From: Fibrobacter succinogenes
GTDB lineage: Bacteria > Fibrobacterota > Fibrobacteria > Fibrobacterales > Fibrobacteraceae
Assembly: GCA_902791475.1 (NCBI GenBank)
Contig: CADAWC010000009.1
Coordinates: forward strand, 28,777 to 92,776
DNA length: 64,000 nt
Direction: 5' to 3'
The notes under the pieces were generated by a model. That model saw only the letters and a program-made list of their open reading frames with translations. It had not been told where the DNA came from and did no database searches. Position 1 is the first letter of the stretch, and every line of letters starts with the position of its first letter. The translations under genes and the position numbers were made by a program. This document shows, in pieces, positions 17,597 through 24,852 of the stretch.

Positions 17597-17634
17597 TTTA
17601 AAAGTCGCCGTAGGTAAAACTGCGGCGATTTTTT
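17597..17634. repeat. 38-bp direct repeat, copy B (contains terminator)
   Basis: Base-for-base the same as 16475-16512 and again acting as terminator, here for the lipoprotein gene at 16575. The flanking bases differ on both sides. Confidence 0.85.
17604..17634 (+). terminator. Terminator after the 16575 lipoprotein gene
   Basis: Same GTCGCCG ... CGGCGAT hairpin as after maeB, followed by seven T. Confidence 0.85.
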
Positions 17635-17636
17635 TG

Positions 17637-17666
17637 TATACAGTACAGTGTGTACTATATAGTATA
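17637..17666. promoter_or_regulatory. Operator-like dyad upstream of TIGR02147 gene
   Basis: AGTACA-gtg-TGTACT is a perfect 6+6 inverted repeat with outer TATAC and GTATA half-sites. It lies 108 bases before the regulator's ATG. It may be a binding site for the regulator itself; no evidence beyond symmetry and position. Confidence 0.35.
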
Positions 17667-17773
17667 AAATTGCGTTTTTATATTAAATAAAATTGCTTAA
17701 AATTGAAGAATTTTAAAGAAATTGTACTATAAAATATTGACGTGGAAATGTCCGGATAGGTATATTTATAAGT

Positions 17774-18607
17774 ATGAAGCCGATTGTTGAATATCAAGAC
17801 TACCACGCTTTTTTGAGCGACTACTATGAAGAACGCAAGAGAACTTCTGCGTTCTCGTGGCGCGAGTTTGCCAAAATTGCGGGTTTTGTCTCGCCGTCGT
17901 ACCTCAAGATGGTTTGCGAGGGCAAGACGAAATTGAGCAAGGTGACCATGGGGCGTGTGGCCCAGGCGATTGGGCTTGTGGGTTACGAGGTCGAATATTT
18001 TGAAACGATGGTGCTGTTTGGTAATGCCAAGAATGACGAACAAAAGAAAATTTTCTTGGAACAAATGCATTCGATTGCGCTCGATCATAAGGTTCGCATT
18101 ATTGATAAGGATGCTCTCGAGTATTACGATACTTGGAAAAATCCGGTGGTGCGCGAATTGGCGCCTTTGATGCCGGGAGCCATGCCGGGCGATATTGCAA
18201 AAGCGTGTGCGCAAGATGTTTCGGCGCTAGATGTCCGCAAGTCGCTCTCTTTCTTGGAACGTGCTGGATTCTTGAAACAAGTTCGCGATAATGTTTACGA
18301 ACAAACTGAAAAGTCCGTGGAAGGCTCCAAGGAAGGCCTGCCGCTTGCCATCCGCTCCATGCATCGTGCCATGGGAAATTTGGCGGTAGATTCTCTGAAC
18401 CGCTTTACGCCGGACGTGCGAAACGTTACGGGAATTACGATGGGCGTGAATCGTGAGGCGTACGAAAAAATTGTCGCGGTGCTTGACGAGTGCCGCAAAA
18501 AGATTACTGAAATTGCAAATGAATGTAGCGATATCACGCAAGTTTACAGGTTGAATTTACAGCTGTTTCCGCTGTCAAAGGAAATTGTGAAAAAAGAGGA
18601 GGCGTAA
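17774..18607 (+). CDS. TIGR02147-family regulator-like protein
   Basis: This complete 277-residue member of the Fibrobacter TIGR02147 (DUF4423) family is homologous to the partial gene at 1-357. Residues about 26-70 form a likely helix-turn-helix (FSWREFAKIAGF, SYLKMVCEGK, VTMGRVAQAIGL). The rest is mostly helical, with a C-terminal motif ITMGVNREAYEKI resembling that of other members. Function is unproven; transcription control is inferred from the helix-turn-helix. Its stop is one base before the ATG of the lipoprotein at 18609, so the two are translated from one message. It probably controls this surface-lipoprotein operon or responds to the same signal. A palindromic candidate operator lies upstream. 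Confidence 0.85.
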   Translation: MKPIVEYQDYHAFLSDYYEERKRTSAFSWREFAKIAGFVSPSYLKMVCEGKTKLSKVTMGRVAQAIGLVGYEVEYFETMVLFGNAKNDEQKKIFLEQMHSIALDHKVRIIDKDALEYYDTWKNPVVRELAPLMPGAMPGDIAKACAQDVSALDVRKSLSFLERAGFLKQVRDNVYEQTEKSVEGSKEGLPLAIRSMHRAMGNLAVDSLNRFTPDVRNVTGITMGVNREAYEKIVAVLDECRKKITEIANECSDITQVYRLNLQLFPLSKEIVKKEEA

Positions 18608-18608
18608 A

Positions 18609-20681
18609 ATGGAGAATAAACTTTATGCGGCGTGCGGTGCTGTGGCGCTAGCGTTTTGGGCGGCCGCCTGTTCGGATGATAGTGTTTCCGGGACATCGGT
18701 GGAGCCGAATACGATTGCGTTGAGCTCGTCGAGTTATTCGTCAAGTAGCGAATTTTTCCCGAACGATGGTCTGCCAAGACTGTGTCGCGTGTCTGAAATG
18801 GAAAATGCGCCTGCCGGTTGCGACTGGTTTGCAGAAATGTGGAATCCGGAATCTGGAAACCGCGTCCATACCGGTTTTGATAACGGAACGAATACGTCTG
18901 GCATTTGGTATTGGACGTTGGATACAAACGAAGTTCTGATTCCTAGTGTTTTGTGGGTGGGTACTGCTCGACAAGATTACGATTCTTTGGCCATGAGCGA
19001 TGTGATTGAACTTTGCGGTGGATCTATTTGCGGCAAGGCGCGTTTTAATGCGATTGATGGCGTAAATGGTTTTGACTATGAATTTATGAGTGTTGAAAAG
19101 CCTGCTTCTGTCGATATCGCTTTTAGCATGGCGGGTAAAAACGCATCTGGGCGATTTGATGAAGTTGACGCTAGTGGGTTAGGCGGTTTTTGCGTGGGAT
19201 ATGCGTCAAACGGCTTAATCACGATGTCTCTTGATTTTAGCGATTCTGTCAATGCTTTGTTGGGTGATGAAATTTATAGAGTAATACTGAATAGAACTAC
19301 GGTCAATGAAAAAATGAACGACTTGGATTATCGTGAAGAATGCTTTGCGTGGGACGATTTTGCGAATTATGCTAAGAACGTTATGCGTGATGGTGAGCCC
19401 GCCATGAACGTAGAAAATGCCGTAAAGCATTTAGTTGGAGTCCACTTTAAGATAAACGGCTATTATGACAAGTCGACTTTGTCTTTTAAGATTGTTCGAT
19501 TCGGGCGCTTTGCTACTGCGAATGGTCGAAGAGCGTTGGACGGTGAAAACCTCCCGCTAGTTGATGAATCCTGCCTTACTCCGACTGTTGTTGAACATTT
19601 CTGCGCGTGCAATTATGCGGATTCCAATGCCGCCTATGAAGGTACCCGTTTAGGGCATTTGAATGCGGTTGATGAGGCTAGGAGTATCTGGGGCCAAAGT
19701 GTACTGGCGGAAAATACATGCGTCAATGCGATGTGGATGCGCTCTACATTGGAAATGCCTCTCATCACGACGAAGAATCTGCCTTGTGACAATGCGCAGC
19801 CCAAGATAATGCAATGCGCCGATGGCTCGTTCCGCTATTCTCCAGAATTTGCGTCTGTGAAATCGCGATATGATGATGTTATTGAAGAAAATGCTCTTGC
19901 CAGAAAGCAGGTCCTTTTGGACCGCGTCGATAGCTGTATGAATTTGTCTTCATCATCGGCTGGCGGCTCGAGCAGTTCTTCGTTCTTTCCGTGTTGCACG
20001 CTTCCTTCGGGCGATGGAGATTTGTGGAACGGGTATACTGTAGATGTTGATGTCGGAAGCTTTGTTGAATCGCGCAGGGATGACGTGAAATATGGAGTCT
20101 GGTTCTTGGCTACTGATACCATTGATGGAGGAAAGTCCGATGTGTACTGGCCAGTGGATTTTGGCGATGACTTTAATGAAGGAGCAATTGAACCGTTGAT
20201 TGATCATTGCGGAGGTGTCTGCGGAACGGCTGTCTTGGATGAGGGAACGTTGTCTTACCAGCCGTATGTGGTTATTGGATTTTCGTTGGCGATTGATGAA
20301 TATGGAGTGGGCAAATCTATCCCTATTGATGTTTCGAATTGGGGTGGAATTTGCGTTAGCTATACGTCGACTATTCCGCTTAATCTTGAACTGGGTGTAG
20401 GTGATTCGTTAAGCTTTCTGCTTGGCTTCGCTTTGCCGGCAGCGCCTCTTTCGAAGTCTGCAAGCTTTAACAAAAAATGCTTTGAATGGAGTGATTTTAA
20501 ATTGCCTTCGTGGGCGAAATCTTCACCTAATGTAGACCAGGATTGGCTAAAAACTTCTGGATGGCTGGATAGCGCTGGTGTGTTGGCGTCCAAGCAGTTG
20601 GTGAAGGTGAATTTCAAGATGCAGTCTGCACCTGGGATGTATGAGTTCAATATTATGTCGATTGGAACGAATCGCAAATAG
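18609..20681 (+). CDS. Ser-rich lipoprotein with two copies of the unnamed beta-rich module
   Basis: This 690-residue predicted lipoprotein has leader MENKLYAACG and lipobox AAAC-SDD. A short Ser linker is followed by a divergent module copy (about 55-305), a middle Cys-containing segment (about 315-445, with HFCACNYADSNAAYEGTRLG), a second Ser linker (447-460) and a well-conserved copy (about 465-690: DVYWPVDF, HCGGVCGTAVL, YVVIGFSLA, DVSNWGGICVSY, ELGVGDSL). It forms an operon with the regulator upstream and the lipoprotein 9 bases downstream. The signal-peptide regions of this and the next protein are closely similar (TSVEPNTI shared), indicating recent duplication. A carbohydrate-binding role is plausible but not shown. 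Confidence 0.85.
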   Translation: MENKLYAACGAVALAFWAAACSDDSVSGTSVEPNTIALSSSSYSSSSEFFPNDGLPRLCRVSEMENAPAGCDWFAEMWNPESGNRVHTGFDNGTNTSGIWYWTLDTNEVLIPSVLWVGTARQDYDSLAMSDVIELCGGSICGKARFNAIDGVNGFDYEFMSVEKPASVDIAFSMAGKNASGRFDEVDASGLGGFCVGYASNGLITMSLDFSDSVNALLGDEIYRVILNRTTVNEKMNDLDYREECFAWDDFANYAKNVMRDGEPAMNVENAVKHLVGVHFKINGYYDKSTLSFKIVRFGRFATANGRRALDGENLPLVDESCLTPTVVEHFCACNYADSNAAYEGTRLGHLNAVDEARSIWGQSVLAENTCVNAMWMRSTLEMPLITTKNLPCDNAQPKIMQCADGSFRYSPEFASVKSRYDDVIEENALARKQVLLDRVDSCMNLSSSSAGGSSSSSFFPCCTLPSGDGDLWNGYTVDVDVGSFVESRRDDVKYGVWFLATDTIDGGKSDVYWPVDFGDDFNEGAIEPLIDHCGGVCGTAVLDEGTLSYQPYVVIGFSLAIDEYGVGKSIPIDVSNWGGICVSYTSTIPLNLELGVGDSLSFLLGFALPAAPLSKSASFNKKCFEWSDFKLPSWAKSSPNVDQDWLKTSGWLDSAGVLASKQLVKVNFKMQSAPGMYEFNIMSIGTNRK

Positions 20682-20690
20682 GGAGGGAAA

Positions 20691-22232
20691 ATGAATAAGA
20701 GACTTTATACGGCGTGCGGTGCGGCGGCAATTGCGCTTGTGGCATGTTCCGATGATAACGGCCGCCTTGTCGGAACTTCGGTCGAGCCGAATACAATCGG
20801 GGAGCTTTCGTCAAGTTCGGTGGATACTCCTTCGTCCAGTTCTTTTGATGCTCGCGAAGGCGACTTGTGGAATCCGAGCGCAGGCGGCTTCTCGCTCAAT
20901 GTCGCTCGCTACGCCGCAAAGCTTCCCGCGAATGCAAAAGCGGATGGCCATTGGACTTTGGAAACGGATGCTGAAAAGGGTGGAACGTCTTCTGTGGTCT
21001 GGCCGACTAATTTGGTTGGAGTACAGGATGAACGGACCGTTGTCGAATCGTGCGATGGCATTTGCGGAACCGTATCCTTGGCGAAGTATTCCTTGACTTA
21101 TAATCCGTTTGCGGGTGTTGGCTTTACGCTTGCAAAGGATGACAATGGCAAGCCTGTTCCTGTTGATGTTACGGACTGGGAAGGCGTTTGCATGACGTAC
21201 GAATCGGAGGCGGCGCCTGCTTTGGAATTGGATCTGGGTGATTCCGTGAATGCGTTGCTTGGAGAAGCATTGCCTGCGGTTGCCTTGCCCAAGACGGTGA
21301 CTACGGGGCCTGTGACAAAGTGCTTTAAGTGGAGCGATTTTAAGTATCCTGCTTGGATTGCCGCTGTTGCGGGTGTTCCAGAATACTGGCTTGAAAATTC
21401 TGGAGAAAAGGCCGCTAAGCAACTGGTCGCATTCAGGTTTGTGATTTCTGCCTCTCCTGGAGAGTACAAGTTCAATATCAAGAGCTTGGGAACGCTTGCG
21501 GATTTTCAGGCGAAGCAAGGTGAAAGTTCGTCAAGTGCGGAACCGGCTGTGGTAAATCCTGCGGACTTGTGGGACGGAGCTGCGGGCGATAAGACCGTCA
21601 AGACGGGGCTCTATGCGGATGATTCCTGGAAATCTCTAGCAAAGGGCAAATGGTATGACTATACGGACCAGAATTCGTCTTTTGGCTGGTGGAAGTACAA
21701 GGCGTATGATGACCATAAAGGTTTTTACTTTGAACAGGTGATTGATGAGTGTGGCGGCTTGTGCAGTAGCGTCAAGCTTGTTGGGACGGCTGAAGTGGAT
21801 CCGGTGGCGCTCTTCGGTTTCCAACTGGCGAATAATGAATCGGGCGTGGTCAAGGCTGTCAATATCACAAACTGGAACGGCGTCTGCGTTACTTATAAAA
21901 CGGATATTCCCATAGTGCTCGATTTGGATCCTGTTTCGCTGGAGGTGGATTTCGATACGGCATCGGCAGGATTTGTAGTTGAAGAAGATGACTATGAAAT
22001 TTACAAGTGGCCATCTGTAACGTTGCCGGTGACTTCTGGAGAATCGACCATGTGCTATGCGTGGGATGATTTTAAACAAGCTTACCTGGACAAAGTTCCG
22101 AATGGCGAAAAGTATAAAACTACAGTGGAAAACGTGCTCAAGCGAGTCGTTACCATAAGGTTCATTATAACGGGTAAAGCGGGCGATAAAGGAAACTTCT
22201 TCCTGAAAGCGCTTGGAACGAATCGCAAATAG
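20691..22232 (+). CDS. Ser-rich lipoprotein with two copies of the unnamed beta-rich module
   Basis: This 513-residue predicted lipoprotein has leader MNKRLYTACG and lipobox LVAC-SDD. After a Ser-rich linker (about 38-58) come two modules, at about 60-270 and 285-513. The first is close to that of the 16575 protein (ADGHWTLETD, SSVVWPT, CDGICGTVSL, LELDLGDSVNALLG). The second is more divergent (SFGWWKYKAYDD, DECGGLCSSVKL, NWNGVCVTYKTD). GGAGGG sits five to ten bases before the ATG. It is the last gene of the operon starting at 17774 and is followed by a bidirectional terminator. The neighbouring, convergent gene is a cellulase, which fits a surface polysaccharide-binding role without proving it. 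Confidence 0.85.
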   Translation: MNKRLYTACGAAAIALVACSDDNGRLVGTSVEPNTIGELSSSSVDTPSSSSFDAREGDLWNPSAGGFSLNVARYAAKLPANAKADGHWTLETDAEKGGTSSVVWPTNLVGVQDERTVVESCDGICGTVSLAKYSLTYNPFAGVGFTLAKDDNGKPVPVDVTDWEGVCMTYESEAAPALELDLGDSVNALLGEALPAVALPKTVTTGPVTKCFKWSDFKYPAWIAAVAGVPEYWLENSGEKAAKQLVAFRFVISASPGEYKFNIKSLGTLADFQAKQGESSSSAEPAVVNPADLWDGAAGDKTVKTGLYADDSWKSLAKGKWYDYTDQNSSFGWWKYKAYDDHKGFYFEQVIDECGGLCSSVKLVGTAEVDPVALFGFQLANNESGVVKAVNITNWNGVCVTYKTDIPIVLDLDPVSLEVDFDTASAGFVVEEDDYEIYKWPSVTLPVTSGESTMCYAWDDFKQAYLDKVPNGEKYKTTVENVLKRVVTIRFIITGKAGDKGNFFLKALGTNRK

Positions 22233-22261
22233 AAATGGAAAAATAGTTAGGAGGAAAAGAA

Positions 22262-22290
22262 AAAGGGCTCGGCGATTGCCGGGCCCTTTC
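22262..22290. terminator. Bidirectional terminator between lipoprotein operon and GH5 gene
   Basis: AAAGGGCTCGGC pairs with GCCGGGCCCTTT. The better T-run (TTTTTC) is on the minus strand, serving the cellulase gene. The plus strand has only a short T-run. Confidence 0.75.
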
Positions 22291-22363
22291 CCCAAAACAA
22301 CAGGAGATTTGTCTCTCTGTTATTCCCTTGCAGAAAACACTCCAACATGCAAGGGGTTTTAAG

Positions 22364-24544
22364 TTAGCGGAGGCGGACTTGCTGTACGCTCTTCTGGCTG
22401 CCCATCTTGACGATGAGGACAGCAGCGCCGCGAGCACTTGTGCTCAACTGGACTTCGTTTGCGCCGACGTGGGCATTGAAGTTCTTCTGAGCGATGACCT
22501 GGCCCATGGAATTCATGAGCATAGCCGTACCGCGAGTAGCTCTGTTGGCGTTGAACATTGCCGTGACGGAGCCCTGAGCGACGTTCAGGCGGAGACCCGT
22601 TGCCTTGGCGGCGACTGCCTTGATGGCGGAGGAGCCGGAACCAGAGATGGCGACGATCTTGCTAGAAGCGGTGCCTTCGGTAGAGGGCTTCTTGTCGAAG
22701 TCATCGATGATAACGGTAGAGCCGTCAGCCTTGATGCCCTTGATGTAGTCAATCGTGATGGTACCGGAGACCTGCGTGCCGTAAAGGTTGAGGCCGATAG
22801 CGTTAGCAGAGTTGAGGCCTGTGGGTTCAGTGCGGAAGTCGGTCCACTTGATCTGGAATGTCTGGAACGTGGTGGCGTCGAGCTGCTGGTCGGCCTGTTC
22901 CAAAACGCTAGCGTCGAACCAATCCCAACTGCTGCCGGTCATCATGAAAAGGTCCATGGAGGTCCAGCCGTATTCGCCGCAATCCTTTGCTGCGTTGGTG
23001 CAAGGACCTGCAGTAGCGACTTCACCCTTCATGCGAATTTCAAGACCGACGTACTTGGAGAGGTCCTTGTTTGCGCCGGAGAGGTTGATGCGGAGCGTGC
23101 CGGTTTCGCTAGAGTCGGATGTTACGCTCTTGTAAGTGATTTCGGCGGCTTTGCCTGCTGTGGTTTCTGGAACTTCGTTTTCTTTGACCAAGCTGTCGAG
23201 GTTACTCTTGTTGTTGCCTTCCATGCCGTATGCCTTCTGCAATGCGTTCAAAACATCCGGGTCAAGAATTTCGTAGGTGCCCTTTTGACGGGTGATGATG
23301 GTCATGTTGCCGTCGTTTTCTGCACCGGTGTCCCAAACGTAAGGAACAATGCCGTTTGCCTTGGCGTTCTTGGCGACTTCACCGTAGAAGAGGGCGCGGC
23401 CCTGCAAATGGAGCTTGAGGTTTGCGGCATCGGTAATCTGACCGGTGCGCTTGATGGCGCCAAGTTCACCGATGATCACAGGAATGCCCTTGTCGCAGAA
23501 CATGGTCTTGAGTTCGCCGAAAGATTTTGCAATCTGGTTCGGAGTGCCGAGGGCGGTGTTGTCGATGCTCTTGCTATAGACGTTCCAGCCCATGTTGTGT
23601 TCCGTGTCGGTCGTGCTGTGAAGACCGGTGTAATAGTAGAACTGCTTGCCCCAATCTTCGTCGGCGGTCATGAGGGAGTACTGGTACGGGTAATAGTGGA
23701 CTTCGGCCATCATGTAGCCATCGCCAGCCGGGTCGGTCGGCCAGTTTTTGCTGAGCATCGGGGCGTTGTCCATTTCGGTACGCGGAGCCTGCACGATCAA
23801 GGTGCGGGTGTCGTTGTTGCCGCCTGCGCTACGCACAGAAGTGATGAATGCTTCGTAGTAGCCCTTCAAAATCTGCATACGGGAGTCGTCGAATGCCCAC
23901 TGGCCGCTTGCGCCCCACGGGTCGTTCACGCCCGGTTCGTTGGCACCTGCAAAAAGGAGATGTTCGTCGTAGTCTTTGAAGTAAGAAGCGATCTGAGACC
24001 AGAAAGCGGCCTGACGGGCCTTTGTCGTTGCGGAGCTGTTGGCGATGTCGCCGGAACCGCTACGCGGATTGGCGGTGCCTTCGTAAACGCGGTCTTCGAG
24101 CCAGCCTTCGTCCCAGTGGGAGTTCAAAACGACGTACATGCCTTCGGCGATGGCCATGTCCACCACGTCCTTCACCTGCTTGAGCCATGCGGCGTCGATG
24201 GTCGGATTGGTGAATGTGGCGTCCTTGCCGACGTGGGTGTATGCGCCGTTGTCGGCGGTGCCGCCGTTTGCAGCGATGTCTTTGGTGAGGGCGTCAGAAT
24301 GAGAATACCAAGCACAAGGAATACGCACGGTGTTGAAGCCGGCGGCCTTGATGGCCTTGATGTAGGCTGCGGTCGGAAGCGGGTTGCCCCATCCGGTCGG
24401 GTTTTCGGGCACTTCCATGGTGTTGCCGATGTTGTAGCCCATGCCCATGGGTTCGACCAATGCGGTTGCCTTGGGAAGCGCGAAAGCCGAAGCTGCGGCC
24501 AAGAGGATCGAGCTGGCGGCGATGCCGAAGGTATTCAATCTCAT
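22364..24544 (-). CDS. Secreted GH5 endoglucanase with carbohydrate-binding-like domain and T9SS-like tail
   Basis: This 726-residue enzyme is predicted to cleave beta-1,4-glucans. A signal peptide (ending ASAFA) is followed by a GH5 barrel (about 30-460): GYNIGNTME, NTVRIPCAWY, LNSHWDEGW, FAGANEP with the acid/base Glu near 201, and VIIGELG with the nucleophile Glu near 359. Residues about 475-630 form a jelly-roll-like domain (LSKYVGLEIRMKG, FQIKWTDF, GTITIDYIKGI) resembling CBM11/30-type modules. The last 75 or so residues (GTAMLMNSMGQVIAQ to QQVRLR) resemble type IX secretion tails. AGGAG precedes the ATG by ten bases. The exact GH5 subfamily was not determined. It converges on the lipoprotein operon, so co-regulation would need separate promoters. 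Confidence 0.92.
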   Translation of the reverse strand: MRLNTFGIAASSILLAAASAFALPKATALVEPMGMGYNIGNTMEVPENPTGWGNPLPTAAYIKAIKAAGFNTVRIPCAWYSHSDALTKDIAANGGTADNGAYTHVGKDATFTNPTIDAAWLKQVKDVVDMAIAEGMYVVLNSHWDEGWLEDRVYEGTANPRSGSGDIANSSATTKARQAAFWSQIASYFKDYDEHLLFAGANEPGVNDPWGASGQWAFDDSRMQILKGYYEAFITSVRSAGGNNDTRTLIVQAPRTEMDNAPMLSKNWPTDPAGDGYMMAEVHYYPYQYSLMTADEDWGKQFYYYTGLHSTTDTEHNMGWNVYSKSIDNTALGTPNQIAKSFGELKTMFCDKGIPVIIGELGAIKRTGQITDAANLKLHLQGRALFYGEVAKNAKANGIVPYVWDTGAENDGNMTIITRQKGTYEILDPDVLNALQKAYGMEGNNKSNLDSLVKENEVPETTAGKAAEITYKSVTSDSSETGTLRINLSGANKDLSKYVGLEIRMKGEVATAGPCTNAAKDCGEYGWTSMDLFMMTGSSWDWFDASVLEQADQQLDATTFQTFQIKWTDFRTEPTGLNSANAIGLNLYGTQVSGTITIDYIKGIKADGSTVIIDDFDKKPSTEGTASSKIVAISGSGSSAIKAVAAKATGLRLNVAQGSVTAMFNANRATRGTAMLMNSMGQVIAQKNFNAHVGANEVQLSTSARGAAVLIVKMGSQKSVQQVRLR

Positions 24545-24852
24545 GTCTAAGACTCCTTGTTGAGACTTGTGATTGGGTGCCTTTTCCTGTGAATTTTTAG
24601 CGATTTTAGAAATTTTTTGAGAACATTTTAGAGCACGTTAGCCCGATCTCAAACATCCCTTTTCTCATACACGTAAGAATACACCCGTTGTATGGATTCT
24701 AATATATATGAAAAAGGTTGCAAACGCAACTGAAAAATTATTTACATAGAAATAAATAACATGTTTGTAAGAACAAACGTGGTCTAAATCACGTCTGTTT
24801 GAGAACTTTTTTTGAGAACATTTGGGGCTGCGCGGGAGGTCGCACCTCCTCG
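24545..24852. other. Intergenic region between GH5 gene and polA, no gene seen
   Basis: AT-rich with no credible coding frame. TTTTTTGAGAACATTT occurs twice (near 24613-24628 and 24808-24824), and GGAGGTCGCACCTCC at 24835-24849 is a short dyad beyond the polA stop. The upstream part must hold the cellulase promoter. Confidence 0.5.

Noticed and set aside
7293..22232. Ser-codon runs (TCG/AGT rich) as DNA microsatellites
   Set aside because: Codons for Ser vary freely along the runs, so they encode protein linkers and are not simple DNA repeats.
22328..24550. An open frame of about 740 codons on the plus strand, opposite the GH5 gene
   Set aside because: It exists because the highly biased cellulase codons avoid stops on the other strand. 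It has no signal peptide, domain or ribosome site, while the minus strand encodes a full GH5 enzyme.
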